Shown: positions 1 through 8,349 of the stretch, piece by piece
Layout of the letters: the number at the start of each line of letters is the position of its first letter
How positions within the stretch are numbered: position 1 is the first letter of the stretch
Source of the DNA: a virus
Strand: one strand, 5' to 3'
DNA length: 55,155 bases
Virus record (IMG/VR): IMGVR_UViG_3300050343_000224
Span: 1-55,155 of that record
The notes under the pieces: generated by a model
What the model was told of the DNA's origin: nothing
The model's input: only the letters and a program-made list of their open reading frames with translations
Databases searched by the model: none
Position numbers and translations under genes: made by a program

Positions 1-813
1 GCACAGACGGCTGCAAATTATTTGCTCGACCTAGTGATTCGTAATGGCAAGTTTGCGTTGGAACCTGTGGCCAGCTTCGATGCACCTGAAACTATTACGC
101 AGTTGTTTACAAGTGGCAATATTCTCGAAGATTCTTTCTCGCTTTCGTTTTCCGATGATCAAGATCGCATACCGCCAAAGGTTTCCGTGATTTGGCGTGA
201 AGAGCGCGAGACAAGCGGAACCGTTGGAAAAGGTCTTTTCCCAGTTTCGCGGGAAGTGACAGTACGGGAAAGCAGCACACCTGAAGATGCTCCATTGGAG
301 AAAATTGATTTAAGTGATTACTGCACTAGTCAGCGTCATGCAATTGATCGCGCCAAGTGGGAATGCTTGACGCGACGACTTGTCACTCATAGCGTTACTT
401 TTAAAACCACGCCTACAGAGGCAGCATTGGACATTGGTTCGGTTTTCAAGCTAGGCATGGAAACGATCAGTTACAACCAGCCACAAAACGGCGCTATCAC
501 CGAGGACGGAACCGTAACGTCATGGCCCGAGATTGCAGACGGCACCTATGACGTGTTGCTTTGGGACGGAAAGGATAATGCAATCAAGGAGGCATCGCTG
601 ACGATTGCCAGCGGCAAATGCACTCAAAGTTCTGCTGTTTTCTGTTTAAAAAATTCCATCAGCAGTGTCCAAAGCTATAAGACCCAATCTCTTTCATTTG
701 ACGAGGACGGTAACATAGATGTTGTAGCAACTTACTACCCAACTGCTGACAGCGGTTACTCTCAAATGGTGGCCGAATTTGACGACAGCAACTTTGTAAT
801 TGAGGGGACGTAA
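1..813 (+). CDS. Tail tip / host-specificity protein (lambda gpJ-like), C-terminal part
   Basis: The reading frame is open from base 1 and ends with TAA at 811-813, giving about 270 residues without a start of its own. It continues the frame that leaves the right end of the window, so this is the C-terminal quarter of a roughly 1,160-residue protein. Near the join the sequence reads like the gpJ region with a conserved Trp followed by a hydrophobic stretch and NGKFALEP. In the family this protein closes the tail tip and contacts the host receptor. The next tail gene follows after two bases, so they are probably co-transcribed. Assignment to the J family is by recognised pattern, not by a search. 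Confidence 0.8.
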   Translation, partial: AQTAANYLLDLVIRNGKFALEPVASFDAPETITQLFTSGNILEDSFSLSFSDDQDRIPPKVSVIWREERETSGTVGKGLFPVSREVTVRESSTPEDAPLEKIDLSDYCTSQRHAIDRAKWECLTRRLVTHSVTFKTTPTEAALDIGSVFKLGMETISYNQPQNGAITEDGTVTSWPEIADGTYDVLLWDGKDNAIKEASLTIASGKCTQSSAVFCLKNSISSVQSYKTQSLSFDEDGNIDVVATYYPTADSGYSQMVAEFDDSNFVIEGT

Positions 814-815
814 GA

Positions 816-1190
816 ATGATCAATTTTCCAGCAGTAAGGCCAACACGGCGTAGCTTTACACCGGGCGAGTACCCAACCAAGCGTTTTGACAGTATTAGCG
901 GTGCAGGTACGACCCGGCTATATGGGAGTAAGGCATTTAATGCAACGCTGAATCTAGAATTTTTGCTTGATGATACCAATACTGCAGCAGTTCTTCAAAG
1001 CTGGCACGACAGTCGTGGTGGGGCAAAAATCTTGACGTTACCTGCGACAGTGTTTGAAGGTATGGCCGGACCAGAGAATCAAATACCAAGTTATTTGAAC
1101 TGGAGGTGGTCTGAAATGCCAAGCGTCGAGTCTTTGGTGCCTGGTCGATCTAGAATACGTGTAACGTTGGTAGCAACTCTGGACGGCTAA
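816..1190 (+). CDS. Putative minor tail protein, 124 aa
   Basis: ATG lies two bases after the stop of the tip protein, and the TAA stop overlaps the ATG of the next gene (TAATG). The product is 124 residues, beta-rich in appearance, with no signal peptide or membrane segment. Aromatic and Arg-rich ends (FPAVRPTRRSF and RSRIRVTLVATLDG) suggest a small strand-rich structural subunit. No named family was recognised. Position between the tip protein and a tail-tube-like protein makes a tail role likely. Function beyond that is not claimed. Confidence 0.75.
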   Translation: MINFPAVRPTRRSFTPGEYPTKRFDSISGAGTTRLYGSKAFNATLNLEFLLDDTNTAAVLQSWHDSRGGAKILTLPATVFEGMAGPENQIPSYLNWRWSEMPSVESLVPGRSRIRVTLVATLDG

Positions 1191-1585
1191 TGGGAGTCTT
1201 AACAGGAAGCGATGGCGAATTAAGATTCAACGGCAGTGCTGTAGGCAAGTGCCGAGAGTGGAGTCTTAGCGTTTCAAAAGACGCATTAGAGGATACATCG
1301 ATTGGCAGCTACGACAGGACATATGTCGAAGGCATGAGGGGTACAACTGGATCAGCGACTGTTTTGTACGACCCCGGCAACAACCCTGCGACTACATTGC
1401 TCAATTCTGTTTTTAAAAACAACGAGGCGAGTGACTCCGTAGATTTTGTGCTTCGCCGTCAGGATGGTACGAAGCTTAGCTGTTCTGCCTTTGTAACCAG
1501 CGTCAGCCCAAGCGTTTCGGTGGGTGCAGTGCAAGCAGTATCTGTGAGCTTTCAAGTGAATGGGAAACCCGTCGGTAATTTCTAA
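1190..1585 (+). CDS. Tail tube-like protein, 131 aa
   Basis: The 131-residue product has the repeating strand pattern of phage tail-tube subunits: an N-terminal GSDGELRFNG turn, the central RTYVEGMRGTTGSATVLYD, and a C-terminal VSFQVNGKPVGNF. Proteins of this type form stacked hexameric rings in the tail lumen. The gene is coupled by TAATG overlaps to both neighbours. It is odd because a second, larger tail-tube candidate lies in the canonical place before the tape measure (44479-45417). This one may be a tube-related component of the distal tail or a decoration protein. Confidence 0.7.
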   Translation: MGVLTGSDGELRFNGSAVGKCREWSLSVSKDALEDTSIGSYDRTYVEGMRGTTGSATVLYDPGNNPATTLLNSVFKNNEASDSVDFVLRRQDGTKLSCSAFVTSVSPSVSVGAVQAVSVSFQVNGKPVGNF

Positions 1586-2595
1586 TGGCTGTACTTGGTG
1601 TTGGCGGAAAGCTGCTTTTAAAACGAGCAGCCCCGGAGTTGTTTATTATTTCAGACTCGGCTTTGGATGTCGGAAACAACCTTTACACTGCGTCTAAATC
1701 AGGCTATTGGAATGGAGATCGTGTAACTGTTGACTGCTTACCGACAGCAACGGGCCCGTTTCCTCCAAGGGTTGACGGATATGCAAGTTATTACGGGAGT
1801 AACTGGTTTTTAGGACCAAACAGAACCCAAATAAGCAGCAACAGCGACAGGTTTTATAAAACTTCAACAGAACAGTATCCTGACGGCGACGGGTTTGTTG
1901 TAACTCAAGCAGGAGATCAGCTTATTACTCAGTCTGGTGACGATTTTTTTGCTTCGACAACTGTGGGTGACGCTTCGCAGTTTTATTCACGCGAAGGTGA
2001 CACTTCTGTGGGTAACGTCATTCCGCCTTGCGCCTCTGGTGAATATTACATACACATCGACAGTTTGGACCGCGTAAGCTTTTACCTTGAACGATGCGAT
2101 GCCCTTGCTGGGTGTCTGCCTAACCGGATTAATCTATTCTCTGTTGCGGGGGACGTTACTGTTTCCCCGTATGAAGCGGCTTGGCAGCAACTTTGTGACC
2201 TTGCTCAATGGTCGCTTGAATTAAATGCTCCAAGCGTAGAGACTACCTCCGTATCAGAAAAATTCGGCAATGCAGTCAAGTCGTTGGTCACGGGTGGCGG
2301 TTCTGCTGAGTTTCTCATCGACCGTAAGTGTTACACCAACGAAAAGGACAGCGGCCTTGCGCTGTTCCAATTACTGATGATGACGGAGAAAGGATGCGAA
2401 GCTACTGCACAATTCTGGATGGTTGACAGAGGAGGTAGCTGTGGCGATATTAACGGATCGATCCAAGGCGGTCTGTACTATGAAGCCAACATCTTGGTCA
2501 CTGCTAGCGCCGTAAACCTGCGCCCGGCGGAAATCGTGGCAGGCACTGTGCAGTTTGTGACGACAGAAGACATTAAACTATTGGTAACATCCTGA
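1585..2595 (+). CDS. Putative tail protein, 336 aa
   Basis: The product is 336 residues, cysteine-containing and rich in Ser, Thr, Gly and Tyr, without a signal peptide or clear membrane helix. It starts with MAVLGVGGKLLLKRAAPE and follows the tail-tube-like gene with a TAATG overlap. No enzyme motif was found. The C-terminal half (VETTSVSEKFGNAVKSLVTG onwards) looks like a tail-tube or baseplate type fold because it describes a mostly beta protein. Location between tube-like and fibre genes supports a distal tail structural role. Family is unknown to me. Confidence 0.7.
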   Translation: MAVLGVGGKLLLKRAAPELFIISDSALDVGNNLYTASKSGYWNGDRVTVDCLPTATGPFPPRVDGYASYYGSNWFLGPNRTQISSNSDRFYKTSTEQYPDGDGFVVTQAGDQLITQSGDDFFASTTVGDASQFYSREGDTSVGNVIPPCASGEYYIHIDSLDRVSFYLERCDALAGCLPNRINLFSVAGDVTVSPYEAAWQQLCDLAQWSLELNAPSVETTSVSEKFGNAVKSLVTGGGSAEFLIDRKCYTNEKDSGLALFQLLMMTEKGCEATAQFWMVDRGGSCGDINGSIQGGLYYEANILVTASAVNLRPAEIVAGTVQFVTTEDIKLLVTS

Positions 2596-2605
2596 TTCTA
2601 AAAAC

Positions 2606-5600
2606 GTGACTGAGATCAGCCGTGCGGGCCAAGCTGGTTCTTTGGGACATATTGATACCACCCAGGCTCAGTTTCGTGGGCAGGTGGATCTAGTCGCAGA
2701 TGAACTGAGGCAGTTAGCTGGTAACGCGGATTTGCCGTCAGACCCACTGTCTGCTCCATATGTTCTTTATGTAAATGGGTATACCGGACAAGATACCTTT
2801 GTTGGTGGAGCGTACCAAGCAACCGAAGTTGAAATCGAGCGGCGTATAAGCCTGCAAAAACTTGAATGCGGATATTCCGAGGCGCGGCCATTTAAAACCA
2901 TTAACCGCGCGGCGATTGAAGCAGCCATTATCACCAGCCGCGACTGGTTCACTACACAACGCCAGAAAGACCGTGCCCTGGTTTCAATTGTTGTTGCGCC
3001 GGGTGAGTATATTGTCCTGAACGACGATGGTAAGACATTTAGCCCTGCCGACTTCCCGGCAAGGAGCAGTTCCTATGAACCAACTGATGCAGATCTGATT
3101 AGCTTTAACGATCCATCGGGCGGGGTGATACTGCCCAGAGGGTGCAGCGTCGTCAGCCTGGATCTACGTAAAACACTGTTGCGCCCCAATGCTGTACCAG
3201 CATCTGCTAACGAAGCAGCAGATTACAGCAACCGAAGATCAATTTTTAAAGTCAGTGGAACAGGTTACTACTATGGTTTTACGTTCAAGGACCAGTTAAA
3301 CGCTACCCACAGTCACCATTTGCTGCATTGTTTTGAATTTTGCAGCCAAGCCGAACTTGATTTGTTTTATCAAAAAATTCTGGCAAGTTTTGCGGCTGCT
3401 GACCTATCTGCAAGCAATACGGTTTCAAGCGAAACGGAATATCAAATTGTTGGACCGTTACCCAGCACCCCTACGTCAGCCACAGACACCGTAGGTTCTG
3501 CGAGCCCATATATCTACAACACAAGTGTCCGCTCAGTGTGGGGCATGGGCGGTGTTTTTGCGAACGGGAACAAGCCAGAAGGCTTCCGCAGCATGGTGAT
3601 TGCTCAGTTCACATCTGTGTCCCTCCAGCAGGACATGGGCTGCTGGCAGCTGTATTCCAGTGGGGCATGGGGAACAGTTGCTAACTACACGACGTATATC
3701 AACGCATCGCCTGACAACATCAGGATGAACCCCGACCGCAGATCGTTTCATATTCGTGCAATTAATAACGCTGTTATTCAAGAGGTAAGTGTATTCGCTA
3801 TCGGACAAGGGGTTCACCATTGGACTCAATCAGGCGGTGAATTGACTATTACTAACAGCAATAGTAATTTCGGTGGCTGTGCGGCTTTATCCGAAGACTA
3901 TAGAACATATGCGTTTAATAATGACCAGGACTGGACGACGGGACGTTTACGTGTTGCAAGCAACCTCGCAGAAAAAAGAGGAAACGTAGTTAAAATCTAT
4001 GTTGGTGATGTTGCTGACGGTCAAACCGATGCTGCAATCCAAAGCCAAAATTGGTTCAACTTGGGTGAGTCTTTAGAAGAAAGTGTTGTAACACCTGGCG
4101 AACCCAATATTTTACGTGAACGGGATTACACGTTTCGCCAAGGATCTTGGCTATGGATTGAGAATCCTACAGGCGCTGACTACAGAGTACAGCTGCCTGC
4201 TAGCACTTGGGACGTAACTGATCCTGACAAGTTAAATTTCTTGGGGACCGTTGAAAACGAAGACGGCATTCAGCCTGGTCAAGCTATTTTGGCACCTTCA
4301 GGAGTACCAACAGGCCAATACTATCCATCACTTGCAGGCCGGAGAGTTTACATCCGCCGTTTGCGAGATAACCGTTCTAGCGAGGCAAGACGCTTCAGTT
4401 TAATTTTAAACAACACGAATAATCAGTGCCGTTTACCTGTTCGGGATTATGTAGCGCAAACGCCAACCTCAGGAATCCCAAACACCAAAATACTTACAGT
4501 TTTGCAAGTCGGTGGCGAACCAGCCAGTGGCGCTGGCGTGAAGAGAACCGCGAGTGTTGTATTACGTCGTCAAAATCCTGCGGCACCGTGGACTGCTGGA
4601 CAGTATTACCGTCCTGGCGACAATGCTACGGCAAACGGAAAGCACTATATGTGCGTTAAGGAAACAACTGATACCTCATTCCTAGATAGCGAATGGCAAG
4701 AAGCATTCGTCCACATGGAACAGGCTTATAACAACGAAGATTTCCTGCCTAATGCACAGCCAGAAATTGCTTTTGACAATGACACTGATGGAAGTGGGAC
4801 ATCCGTAACTTGTGGCTATGACTTAGCGACCGTATGGAGCACTGACCCGCTAATTATTAATCAATACCGCACGGCCACTGATTACCTGGGGATACATTCG
4901 TTTCTTGTGAGCATAGGTTTTAGCGACAGCGATGCACACACAATTCTGCTGCCACGAGCATTTGACGACCGCGACCGTAACCCTGGAACGCAGTTAGATG
5001 GCATTGCGCCACCAAGCGGAGCTGCAACTTCGTGGGCAAATTGGCCACTAGAGTTCCGTCGCCCCAGCATTATTAGATTGTTTGGCCACGCTTGGGAATG
5101 GGCCGGTTATTTAAACTACACCAAGGCCATGCCTCAGTACCAGCAAGAGCTGGGCAACATTAACCGCTTTACTTATTACTTCACGCATCAAAACGGCGGA
5201 CGAGTTTACGCATCTGGTTTTAACCAAGAGGGGTTCCTTGTCAATAACCGAGGATTAGAAGATCTAGCAACCGGATCAGTTTTAAGTGTTGATCAGCTAG
5301 GAAGTGATGACTACACAATTGATTTCCCTACCTATTACGAGAACCTTTCTGTTGACAATTTAGCTGTTAATTCCCAGTTAAATCTAACCAGTGCTGAAGT
5401 CGTTGGCAGGCCCACATGGCAAGAGAGCGGTTCTAAGCCCTATCTAGCCACTGTAGATAAAATCAGCATGGGGCCATTTGGTGGACCGTTACCTGAATTG
5501 CCGCTTTCCACCCAAACGCAAGAGGGCGTGATTCGTCTCGCTACAGCATCAGAAGCTCAAGCTTTTGTGCGTAATGACCTAGCAATCAGCCCCGCCACGT

Positions 5601-6523
5601 TGATTGAAGCGCTGGGGGATGCAGTTAAATCTGTAGTCAACTGCCGGATCAGTCTTAGCTCCACCAGCGCAATCCTGGATAGCAATCAAAGCGGTAGCAC
5701 GGTTTACCTGCACCCATACAGCGGAAATGAACTTGCGTTGTACGACAACATCACCGGGCGGTGGCGCGTCCGACGCTTTAGCAGCGTACTTTCGTTTAGC
5801 TTGGCGACGGCAAATGTAGCCAATACAAATTACGACGTTTATCTCTACGACACAAATCCAACTGATTCCCTCAACGGAACATTTGCGTTGGAGTATACGG
5901 CGTGGTCCGGTGACCGAACACCGCCTGCAAGAGGCAATCAAGATGGAATCCTGGTTAAAAATGGCGAGGCAACCAAACGACTGATCGGCGTGATACGCAC
6001 TACATCAGCAGGAAACAGCATTGTTAGTTTAGGGGGAGTAATTACAGGCGCAAATTCAGCTAATTACCCAAGGGTGTATATCGCAAACCTGTATAACCTC
6101 TATGACGTAAGTAGCCGTTACTTCTTTGGCAACTCTTGGGGTGTTGTGAGTTCAGCCTGGAGTACAGTGCCAGCCAGTGTTTATCCAACAACCCCTCGCT
6201 GCTCATTTGTGCAAGCTAGCGAAACACTGGTAACGGCTTTCCTGGACATCTATTCAAATTATCAGGGAAGCAATTGGCCAACTGATTATTCATTTTGCTA
6301 TGTAGCACCAGGCATTGACTCAGTTTCATCACCACCAGATGATGCTTTTTACGGTGAAACGATAGGCATGAATGATACCGCTGGTTCGCAATGGGCAAGG
6401 ACTTTGGGTTCAGGTATGCACGATATTTACTATTTATACAAAATGCGGCTTAATGGTGGTGTAGCTTCTAACGAGATCAACCAGCACGCTGCCCACGGCC
6501 TGATAATTACGACTAAAGCCTGA
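2606..6523 (+). CDS. Large tail fibre / tailspike protein, 1305 aa
   Basis: The start is GTG at 2606, eleven bases after the preceding stop. The N-terminal third (about residues 50-330) has a beta-helix, pectin-lyase-like look: PYVLYVNGYTG, a SEARPFKTINRAAIEAA segment and VVAPGEYIVLND. This arrangement is typical of tailspikes in cyanophages. Mid and C-terminal parts are Asn/Ser/Tyr rich, and a linker near residue 960 (TQTQEGVIRLATASEA) resembles the collagen-free joints of fibre proteins. The C-terminal 250 residues form a separate module probably used for receptor contact. It follows tail genes in the same direction. Role is inferred from length, composition and position. Confidence 0.8.
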   Translation: MTEISRAGQAGSLGHIDTTQAQFRGQVDLVADELRQLAGNADLPSDPLSAPYVLYVNGYTGQDTFVGGAYQATEVEIERRISLQKLECGYSEARPFKTINRAAIEAAIITSRDWFTTQRQKDRALVSIVVAPGEYIVLNDDGKTFSPADFPARSSSYEPTDADLISFNDPSGGVILPRGCSVVSLDLRKTLLRPNAVPASANEAADYSNRRSIFKVSGTGYYYGFTFKDQLNATHSHHLLHCFEFCSQAELDLFYQKILASFAAADLSASNTVSSETEYQIVGPLPSTPTSATDTVGSASPYIYNTSVRSVWGMGGVFANGNKPEGFRSMVIAQFTSVSLQQDMGCWQLYSSGAWGTVANYTTYINASPDNIRMNPDRRSFHIRAINNAVIQEVSVFAIGQGVHHWTQSGGELTITNSNSNFGGCAALSEDYRTYAFNNDQDWTTGRLRVASNLAEKRGNVVKIYVGDVADGQTDAAIQSQNWFNLGESLEESVVTPGEPNILRERDYTFRQGSWLWIENPTGADYRVQLPASTWDVTDPDKLNFLGTVENEDGIQPGQAILAPSGVPTGQYYPSLAGRRVYIRRLRDNRSSEARRFSLILNNTNNQCRLPVRDYVAQTPTSGIPNTKILTVLQVGGEPASGAGVKRTASVVLRRQNPAAPWTAGQYYRPGDNATANGKHYMCVKETTDTSFLDSEWQEAFVHMEQAYNNEDFLPNAQPEIAFDNDTDGSGTSVTCGYDLATVWSTDPLIINQYRTATDYLGIHSFLVSIGFSDSDAHTILLPRAFDDRDRNPGTQLDGIAPPSGAATSWANWPLEFRRPSIIRLFGHAWEWAGYLNYTKAMPQYQQELGNINRFTYYFTHQNGGRVYASGFNQEGFLVNNRGLEDLATGSVLSVDQLGSDDYTIDFPTYYENLSVDNLAVNSQLNLTSAEVVGRPTWQESGSKPYLATVDKISMGPFGGPLPELPLSTQTQEGVIRLATASEAQAFVRNDLAISPATLIEALGDAVKSVVNCRISLSSTSAILDSNQSGSTVYLHPYSGNELALYDNITGRWRVRRFSSVLSFSLATANVANTNYDVYLYDTNPTDSLNGTFALEYTAWSGDRTPPARGNQDGILVKNGEATKRLIGVIRTTSAGNSIVSLGGVITGANSANYPRVYIANLYNLYDVSSRYFFGNSWGVVSSAWSTVPASVYPTTPRCSFVQASETLVTAFLDIYSNYQGSNWPTDYSFCYVAPGIDSVSSPPDDAFYGETIGMNDTAGSQWARTLGSGMHDIYYLYKMRLNGGVASNEINQHAAHGLIITTKA

Positions 6524-6534
6524 TTACAATAGAG
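6518..6534 (+). promoter_or_regulatory. TACAATAG motif after fibre gene, copy 1
   Basis: The stop of the fibre gene is followed directly by TTACAATAGAG, with TACAAT at 6525-6530. A near-identical string follows the next stop. No -35 element at 16-18 bases is visible. It may be a late -10-only promoter or a duplicated gene-boundary sequence. Confidence 0.3.
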
Positions 6535-6554
6535 ACTTAGTAAGGGGCATCGCT

Positions 6555-6722
6555 ATGAAAGTTGTTTCAGCAGAATCTGATCAAACGGGCCTTATCCGCG
6601 TACAGTTTGATGATGGCACTGGATGGGCAACCTATCCAGATTCACTAAATGAAGCTCACAATTACCTGCACGACTTGCTGGAAGAGTTTGTTGCTGCTGG
6701 CGGAACAGTTACCGAAGCTTGA
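6555..6722 (+). CDS. Small acidic protein, 55 aa
   Basis: ATG at 6555 is preceded by AAGGGG at about nine bases, a fair ribosome site. The product is 55 residues: it starts MKVVSAESDQTG and ends GGTVTEA, with a helical DSLNEAHNYLHDLLEEFV segment. It lies between the large fibre and a second fibre-type gene, and each boundary carries a TACAATAG motif. Such small proteins beside fibre genes are sometimes fibre chaperones, but no family was recognised and that is only an inference. Confidence 0.65.
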   Translation: MKVVSAESDQTGLIRVQFDDGTGWATYPDSLNEAHNYLHDLLEEFVAAGGTVTEA

Positions 6723-6733
6723 CTACAATAGGG
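6717..6733 (+). promoter_or_regulatory. TACAATAG motif, copy 2
   Basis: The sequence after this stop reads GACTACAATAGGGGC, matching copy 1 at AAGCYTGAYTACAATAGRG. A weaker third copy, TTACAGTAGAA, lies at 6783-6793 just before the next gene. Recurrence at three successive boundaries suggests a promoter-like or duplicated element. Confidence 0.3.
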
Positions 6734-6810
6734 GCACGGCGAATGTCCGTGTCCTTTCGATAAAGCTTGACTAGAGCTAGGCTTACAGTAGAACCCACCG
6801 TAGCAAGCGA

Positions 6811-7506
6811 ATGGCTGACATCAAAATTACTGATCTGGCTGCTTACACAGATCCGGTCAGCACTGACGTGTTGCCGATTGTTGATGTTGGCAGTGATCTG
6901 ACCAAAAAAGTCAGCATTGCGGATCTGCTGAAGAATGCTCTGCTCGTTGACAGCAATGGCGACGTAGAGATCGGAGGGGGAAATACTCAGCTGAATGCTG
7001 ATGGCGAAGCTCTGTTCTCTGGCCCCGTATCAATCGGCGGCACTGCTTCTGCTAACACGATTGATGAATACGAGGAAGGTAATTGGACGCCAGGAATCAG
7101 TGCGCAAAGTGGTTCGTTTACGGCTTTGAATGTAGAAGTTATTGCAGCTACATACACAAAGATTGGCAGAATTGTTACTGTTGCATGTTTTATACGCACT
7201 GATGCATACGACCCAACTGGAACCTCTGGAAGATTAGTAATTACGGGACTTCCTTTTAATCATCGCAGTGAAGTCGGTCGCACTATAGGGACACCCCTTC
7301 TGCTGGAATACAACAGTGAATCAACATACAGTGGCACCTTTGCGGCTTTTACGGCTTCTTCAGCATCTAATCAAGTTTACTTTGTAAAAGTTGACGAAGG
7401 AACTAATTCTGGTGCGGTTACTTATTTGCAGACGAGTCAACTACAGACGCATTCCGTTACGAACCGTAACTGGTTCCAATTTGCTCTCACCTATATGACA
7501 GTTTGA
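6811..7506 (+). CDS. Tail fibre / receptor-binding protein, 231 aa
   Basis: The N-terminal 60 residues (MADIKITDLAAYTDPVSTDV with VLPIVDVG) are a short adaptor common in phage fibre proteins of aquatic phages. Residues about 85-95 contain YEEGNWTPG, the signature that opens the C-terminal receptor-binding beta-sandwich of many phage fibres. The remainder is Thr/Ser/Tyr rich and ends in ALTYMTV, a typical hydrophobic trimer-end strand. It is downstream of the main fibre and upstream of other surface proteins, so a host-recognition accessory fibre is the best reading. Confidence 0.75.
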   Translation: MADIKITDLAAYTDPVSTDVLPIVDVGSDLTKKVSIADLLKNALLVDSNGDVEIGGGNTQLNADGEALFSGPVSIGGTASANTIDEYEEGNWTPGISAQSGSFTALNVEVIAATYTKIGRIVTVACFIRTDAYDPTGTSGRLVITGLPFNHRSEVGRTIGTPLLLEYNSESTYSGTFAAFTASSASNQVYFVKVDEGTNSGAVTYLQTSQLQTHSVTNRNWFQFALTYMTV

Positions 7507-7571
7507 TCAGCAGCAGCCCGTAACGGCTCAAAACTACGACCTAAACCTGTTTTGTCTGGAGGACAATCCTA

Positions 7572-7817
7572 ATGGCCTTTACTGAACGTCAAGAATACAG
7601 GATGGAAATCATCCCGCCTTACAACATCATCCAATGCCGTCGTGCTGACATCGTTGAAAAAGATGGTGTAGAAGTTGGTCGCACCTACCATCGTCATGTA
7701 CGAGTGCCTGGTGATGATGTGCGTGAAGATTGCGCTGAACTGCAAGCGATTGCGGTCACATTGTGGACACAGGAAGTAATTGATGCGTATCAAGCGTCAC
7801 TCACGCCTGATGAGTAG
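7572..7817 (+). CDS. Conserved-looking small phage protein, 81 aa
   Basis: A strong GGAGGA ribosome site lies in the loop of a small hairpin (TTGTC and GACAA arms) just before the ATG. The product is 81 residues with RQEYRMEIIPPYNIIQCRRA at the N-terminus and a basic/acidic mix after it. No signal peptide or membrane segment is seen. Proteins of this look accompany fibre genes in marine phages, but I cannot name a family. A structural or fibre-assembly role is inferred from location only. Confidence 0.7.
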   Translation: MAFTERQEYRMEIIPPYNIIQCRRADIVEKDGVEVGRTYHRHVRVPGDDVREDCAELQAIAVTLWTQEVIDAYQASLTPDE

Positions 7818-7854
7818 CATTGCCAGTTAATTTTCTCCAAAAAAAAAATAAGTC

Positions 7855-7875
7855 GGCGCATTAGGCGGATGCGCC
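7855..7875. other. Hairpin GGCGCA/TGCGCC beside A-tract
   Basis: Arms GGCGCA (7855-7860) and TGCGCC (7870-7875) can pair across nine bases. A run of nine A lies five bases to the left, so on the minus strand it would resemble a weak terminator, though no minus-strand gene is present here. Confidence 0.3.
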
Positions 7876-7952
7876 GTGCTATCCGTCGTGAAGAGCGGCG
7901 GCTCGGGAGGAAGCGTAAACGGCTGTTGGCGCGTAAGGTCAGGAGGTTGTAG
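7869..7952 (+). CDS. Candidate Arg-rich micropeptide, 27 aa
   Basis: A 27-residue frame runs from ATG at 7869 to TAG at 7950-7952. More than half of the residues are Arg or Lys (MRRAIRREERRLGRKRKRL, then LARKVRRL). The start sits inside the preceding hairpin and AGGCGG abuts it, which is too close for a good ribosome site. It could be a tiny nucleic-acid-binding peptide or chance coding in GC-rich sequence. The 200-base gap around it otherwise holds only a promoter-like pair. Confidence 0.3.
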   Translation: MRRAIRREERRLGRKRKRLLARKVRRL

Positions 7953-7963
7953 TTATTTACCTT

Positions 7964-7993
7964 TTGCCACAGTCGACCATCCTGCGCTAGAAT
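7964..7993 (+). promoter_or_regulatory. Possible sigma70-type promoter
   Basis: TTGCCA (7964-7969) and TAGAAT (7988-7993) are separated by 18 bases, and the next gene starts 26 bases downstream. This is a reasonable but not perfect match to the consensus. Confidence 0.4.
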
Positions 7994-8019
7994 TCATATA
8001 GCAGATCTTTTGCAGTGAA

Positions 8020-8349
8020 ATGATTGGCTTGACAAGCGGTTTTGAAGTTCACCAATTCGGCGATCTAACATCTACAGGGGTAAGTGACTCTGTTGAAACC
8101 GCAGGTACAAACCTACTGTTTCAGGTTACCACTGCAAATGTGGGAACAAGTGTAGTTTTCAGGCTAGAGGGGAGTCTCGACAATGTTAACTTCTTCAATT
8201 TGGATGATGACGAGCAAGATATAGTTTCAACCGTTGACAACACAACTGGATACGCTTTAAATGGTTGTCCAATTAAATTTGCCAGGGTTCGACTGGTAAG
8301 TATCAGCGGAGGAACTCCTACAGTTGCGTCCAAACTAGGCTCTGCATAA
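8020..8349 (+). CDS. Small beta-rich virion protein, 109 aa
   Basis: The product has a beta-sandwich pattern with VVFRLEGSLDNVNFFNLDDD in the middle. The same arrangement, a hydrophobic strand followed by EGSLxGTxWFxL, occurs in the protein at 43596-43919 next to the head genes, so the two look like distant relatives. Such domains decorate capsids or tails. The TAA stop overlaps the next ATG (TAATG). The gene is 26 bases downstream of a promoter-like pair. Confidence 0.7.
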   Translation: MIGLTSGFEVHQFGDLTSTGVSDSVETAGTNLLFQVTTANVGTSVVFRLEGSLDNVNFFNLDDDEQDIVSTVDNTTGYALNGCPIKFARVRLVSISGGTPTVASKLGSA

